This document shows positions 5,054 to 8,013 of a stretch of DNA of 8,013 bases, in pieces. The DNA comes from Planctomycetaceae bacterium (GTDB taxonomy: Bacteria; Planctomycetota; Planctomycetia; Pirellulales; Pirellulaceae). The stretch covers positions 1 to 8,013 of the forward strand of contig SKVE01000635.1 in NCBI GenBank assembly GCA_007129635.1, written 5' to 3'. A program made the position numbers and the translations under genes. The notes beneath the pieces were generated by a model that made no database searches, had not been told where the DNA came from, and saw only the letters and a program-made list of their open reading frames with translations. Each line of letters begins with the position of its first letter. The stretch's first letter is position 1.

Positions 5054-7017
5054 GATTCCGCATCGTTTGCGTGGCGCTCGTGTGCGTGGCACTGCCATTG
5101 TCGGCAGAAGACAGCAGGCCGAACATTGTTCTGTTCGTCGTTGACGACATGGGCTGGATGGACAGCGGCGTGTACGGCTCGGAGTACTATCAGACGCCGA
5201 ATATCGACCGCTTGGCAGAGCAGTCGATGCGGTTCACCGACGCGTATGCGGTCCCGCTGTGCTCGCCGACGCGAGCATCGATCCTGACCGGTCAATATAG
5301 CGCTCGGCACGGGATCACCACGGCCGGCGGCCATACGCCGCCCCGCGAGCGGCATCTGCCCCCGTCCGCACCGCCTCACCAACCGCTGCTGATGCCGGAG
5401 AGCCAAACGTATCTGGACCTCTCGCAGATCACGTTAAGCGAAGTCCTGCGCGATGCTGGCTACCGCACGGCGCACATCGGCAAGTGGCACCTCGGGCTGA
5501 CCGAACCGCATTGGCCGGAGGCGTACGGCTTCGAGGTAGCGTTCCACTGTCAACCCAGCGCGGGGCCGCCGTCCTACTTCTCGCCTTACGGCGTGATTCC
5601 TCCGGGAACCGACCCGCCACAGACGAAGGGCCGCCGTTATGCCGTCGGCACCATCACCGACGGGCCGCCCGGACAGCACATTACCGATCGTACGACCGAC
5701 GAGGCGATCGAGTTCGTCCGGGCACATCGTGATGAGCCCTTCTTCCTGAATTACTGGCTGTTCAGCGTCCACGGCCCCTGGCAGCACAAGGAGGAATACA
5801 CCGCTGAATTCGCCGAGACAACCGATCCGCGGGGCAAGCAAGGCAATCCCGTCATGGCGTCGATGCTGCGCAACGTGGACGAAGCCCTGGGACGTATCAT
5901 GGTATCGCTCGACGAACTGGGGCTGACAGAAAAAACGATCGTCCTCTTCTACTCCGACAACGGCGGGAACGTGCACAGTTGGGTGCCCGATGATCCGCGC
6001 ATCAAAAAGGTCACCGCCGAGCATCCGTTGTACGACACGATTCAAAGTTATCGGAAGTGGTCGGGTGGACGACCGCCGACAAACAACAGCCCTCTGCGTG
6101 ACGGCAAAGGCAGATTGTACGAGGGCGGTCAGCGAGTGCCGCTGATCGTGCGTTGGCCGGGTGTGATTCGACCGGGGTCGGTCAGCGATGCTGTGATCGG
6201 ACCGATCGATCTGTACCCGACGATTCTCGACGCGTTGGGCATCCCCATCCCGAAACAGCAGGTCGTCGACGGCGAATCCTTCCTGCCTGTGTTGAAAGAA
6301 ACGGGCACGATGCAGCGTACGGCGTACTTTACCTGGTTCCCGCATCTCGTTCCGGGCGTCAGCGTCCGCCAAGGCGACTGGAAATTGATTCGTCGGTTTC
6401 AGCCTCGACCTGCCGACTACGAAGGGCTGCACGAATTGTTCCACCTGAAAGACGACATCGGCGAGACCACGAACTTAGCGGCGAAACACCCGGAAAAGGT
6501 CGCCGAATTGGATGCGCTGATCGACCGGTTCGTCGAGCAGACCGGCGCGTTGTATCCACAGCCGAATCCCGCTTACCAGCCGCGTCCCGCCACCACCGTC
6601 GCCCCCGCCGATCCGCTGGATGGTCTTCTGCCCCGCAGATGCGAAGCCACCGTTGCCGACGGGGCGCTGAGGATCGTGGGCACAGGCAGCATGCCGTTTC
6701 TGGGCACAGGCAGGGTGAAATCGACCGGCCCGATGACGATGGCGATGCGGGTGCGAGCGCCGAACGGCGGCTCGGGGCGAGTGGAGTGGCGAGTCGACGG
6801 GCAGGCCGAATTCCCGGAATCCGGCCAATCCGTCGATTTCTCGCTGGCCGCCAACGACGACTGGCAGGACGTATCCGCTGTGGTTCCCGCCCAAGGCAGG
6901 ACCAACATCGTGCGTCTCTATCTGCCCGCCGACGAAGGCCCGTTGGAAATCCAGTCGATCCACTATCGCCACGCAGAATCAGGGAAGACCATTTACGAGT
7001 GGGATTTTCGGAATTGA
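5041..7017 (+). CDS. Secreted type I (formylglycine) sulfatase with C-terminal beta domain
   Basis: The predicted protein has 658 residues. The signal peptide is about residues 1-22 (hydrophobic CVALVCVALPLSA). The catalytic domain (about 26-505) has metal-binding Asp35-Asp36 in VVDDMGW and the sulfatase signature Cys74-Ser-Pro-Thr-Arg78, whose Cys is converted to formylglycine. It also has GKWHLG (147-152), His244 in SVHGPW, Asp306-Asn307 in YSDNGGN and the Lys356 region (GKGRLYEGG). All active-site residues are present. It hydrolyses sulfate esters, probably on sulfated polysaccharides outside the cytoplasm. A Pro/His-rich insert at about 98-119 and a proline-rich linker (506-520) stand out. 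Residues 531-658 form a separate beta-rich, possibly carbohydrate-binding module ending KTIYEWDFRN. ATG 5041 is preceded by GAGGGAAAG. The substrate cannot be read from the sequence. Confidence 0.96.
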   Translation: MYRLGFRIVCVALVCVALPLSAEDSRPNIVLFVVDDMGWMDSGVYGSEYYQTPNIDRLAEQSMRFTDAYAVPLCSPTRASILTGQYSARHGITTAGGHTPPRERHLPPSAPPHQPLLMPESQTYLDLSQITLSEVLRDAGYRTAHIGKWHLGLTEPHWPEAYGFEVAFHCQPSAGPPSYFSPYGVIPPGTDPPQTKGRRYAVGTITDGPPGQHITDRTTDEAIEFVRAHRDEPFFLNYWLFSVHGPWQHKEEYTAEFAETTDPRGKQGNPVMASMLRNVDEALGRIMVSLDELGLTEKTIVLFYSDNGGNVHSWVPDDPRIKKVTAEHPLYDTIQSYRKWSGGRPPTNNSPLRDGKGRLYEGGQRVPLIVRWPGVIRPGSVSDAVIGPIDLYPTILDALGIPIPKQQVVDGESFLPVLKETGTMQRTAYFTWFPHLVPGVSVRQGDWKLIRRFQPRPADYEGLHELFHLKDDIGETTNLAAKHPEKVAELDALIDRFVEQTGALYPQPNPAYQPRPATTVAPADPLDGLLPRRCEATVADGALRIVGTGSMPFLGTGRVKSTGPMTMAMRVRAPNGGSGRVEWRVDGQAEFPESGQSVDFSLAANDDWQDVSAVVPAQGRTNIVRLYLPADEGPLEIQSIHYRHAESGKTIYEWDFRN

Positions 7018-7055
7018 GGGGCAGCTTACGAACCAACCAGCAGAGGCAGACCGCC

Positions 7056-8013
7056 ATGGTGTCTGACGTGTACGAGCGATTGGCCGCGCATCTGGACGAT
7101 CTGCCGGGCGGTTTTCCACGAACCGAAGGCGGCGTGGAGCTGCGTATTCTTCGACGCCTCTTTGCGCCCGACGAAGCAGAAATCGCCATCCACTTGACAG
7201 TCCTTCCCGAGGCGGCTCGCGTGGTTGCCCGCCGTGCGAGAGTTCCCGCGTCACAGGCGGCTACCCATCTGGATGCCCTGGATCGGAAAGGGCTTGTCCT
7301 CTGCACCCGGGATACCCACGGCCCGCCTCGCTACATGGCACTCCAGTTTGTCGTGGGATTCTGGGAAGCACAAGTCAACCGGCTGAGCCGGGAGCTGGTC
7401 GAGGATGTCCTGGACTACGAACCGGCGGTGATCGAACCCGAACATTGGCGCAAGGCGCCTCAGATGCGCACCATCCCCGTGCAGCGAAGCATCCACGTGA
7501 CCAACGAGGTGATGCCTTACGAACTGGGCGAGCAACTGGTGCGCAAGCACACCAGTCTGGCCGTCGCGAACTGCATCTGTCGGCAAGCGATGCGGACGCT
7601 GGGGCGAGGCTGCGAGAAACCCGAGGAGACTTGCCTGACGCTCGGAACCGCTGCGGAGTATGTCGTAGAGAGCGGCCGGGGAAGGAAGATCAGCTTGACC
7701 GAAACCCTGGAGATTCTGGATCGAGCTGACGAAACGGGTCTGGTGCTTCAGCCGGACAACGCGAAAGATCCGTTGTTCATCTGCACCTGTTGTGGCTGTT
7801 GTTGTGGAGTGCTGCGTTCGTTCAAACGGCATCCTCGGCCGGCCAGCATCGTATCGAGTCCGTTCGTGACCAGCTTGGACAACAGCGAGTGCCATGGATG
7901 TCAAGTCTGCACCAAGCGGTGCCCGATGGACGCGATCCGCGTCGTCGAGAAAAAGGCGATCCTGGATCGGGACCGATGCATCGGTTGCGGACTGTGCGTC
8001 ACCGCCTGTCCTA
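7056..8013 (+). CDS. Multi-[4Fe-4S] binding protein with N-terminal winged-helix-like region (partial, 3' end outside window)
   Basis: From ATG 7056 (AGAGG upstream) 319 codons run without a stop to the window edge. Residues about 1-110 are rich in helices and resemble a winged-helix DNA-binding fold (AARVVARRARVPASQAATHL, then DALDRKGLV). The middle has NCICRQ (172-177), GCEKPEETCL (185-194) and the dense cluster FICTCCGCCCGVL (241-253). Two ferredoxin motifs follow: CHGCQVCTKRCP (279-290) and CIGCGLCVTACP (308-319). Each has the CxxCxxCxxxCP form that binds a [4Fe-4S] cluster. The protein is soluble, with no signal peptide. It begins 38 bases after the sulfatase stop with no obvious terminator between, so co-transcription is likely. 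I recall similar uncharacterised Fe-S proteins in anaerobes, but no function is established here. It has no radical-SAM motif in the visible part, so it is not a sulfatase-maturing enzyme. Confidence 0.85.
   Translation, partial: MVSDVYERLAAHLDDLPGGFPRTEGGVELRILRRLFAPDEAEIAIHLTVLPEAARVVARRARVPASQAATHLDALDRKGLVLCTRDTHGPPRYMALQFVVGFWEAQVNRLSRELVEDVLDYEPAVIEPEHWRKAPQMRTIPVQRSIHVTNEVMPYELGEQLVRKHTSLAVANCICRQAMRTLGRGCEKPEETCLTLGTAAEYVVESGRGRKISLTETLEILDRADETGLVLQPDNAKDPLFICTCCGCCCGVLRSFKRHPRPASIVSSPFVTSLDNSECHGCQVCTKRCPMDAIRVVEKKAILDRDRCIGCGLCVTACP

Noticed and set aside
5434..7306. Long - strand open frames (336 and 315 codons) opposite the sulfatase and Fe-S genes
   Set aside because: They are shadows produced by high GC content. 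The + strand frames carry clear family motifs, and the - strand products are Arg-rich with no domains.
7056..8013. Anaerobic sulfatase-maturing enzyme next to the sulfatase
   Set aside because: No CxxxCxxC radical-SAM motif is present. The cysteines form ferredoxin-type motifs and an unrelated central cluster.

Overview
The window looks like part of a high-GC planctomycete chromosome, probably from the Pirellula/Rhodopirellula side of the phylum. Three things suggest this. A secreted formylglycine-type sulfatase and a secreted SASA-type esterase occur within a few kilobases. Several small proteins resemble nothing with a named function. Genes are loosely packed on both strands with structured intergenic DNA. 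The assignment rests on gene content and style, not on a database match.

Layout, left to right. A tRNA-Gln(CUG) gene at 3-73 on the + strand is followed at once by four tandem copies of a heptamer. Facing it on the - strand is a two-gene unit: a secreted SASA-family esterase (1427-450) and, 3 bases downstream, an 86-residue two-helix membrane protein starting at GTG (446-186). Upstream of the esterase is about 780 bases that hold one apparently frameshifted small gene (1758-1550, - strand) and otherwise nothing convincing.

From 2205 everything runs on the + strand. A GTG-started M28-family zinc peptidase (2205-3113) is followed by a non-coding stretch built from two adjacent nested palindromes (3124-3324), the second carrying a CCCCTCGCCC/GGGTGAGGGG hairpin. 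Next come two small overlapping hypothetical genes (3500-3712 and about 3709-3981) and a stand-alone Lon N-terminal-domain protein (4060-4734) with a nested hairpin directly after its stop. A 306-base leader holds a short SD-preceded upstream ORF that overlaps the start of a 658-residue secreted type I sulfatase (5041-7017). After a 38-base gap, an Fe-S protein with a winged-helix-like N-terminus, a dense central cysteine cluster and two ferredoxin-type 4Fe-4S motifs begins at 7056 and runs off the window end.

The exported sulfatase and esterase suggest scavenging of sulfated and acetylated polysaccharides. The Fe-S protein may be co-transcribed with the sulfatase, but its role is unknown. 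I found no phage, CRISPR, toxin-antitoxin or transposase genes and nothing I can defend as a new biological system. The parts most worth a second look are the twin palindromic elements, the sulfatase leader with its duplicated ribosome-binding sequence, the frameshifted small gene, and the Cys-rich Fe-S protein.
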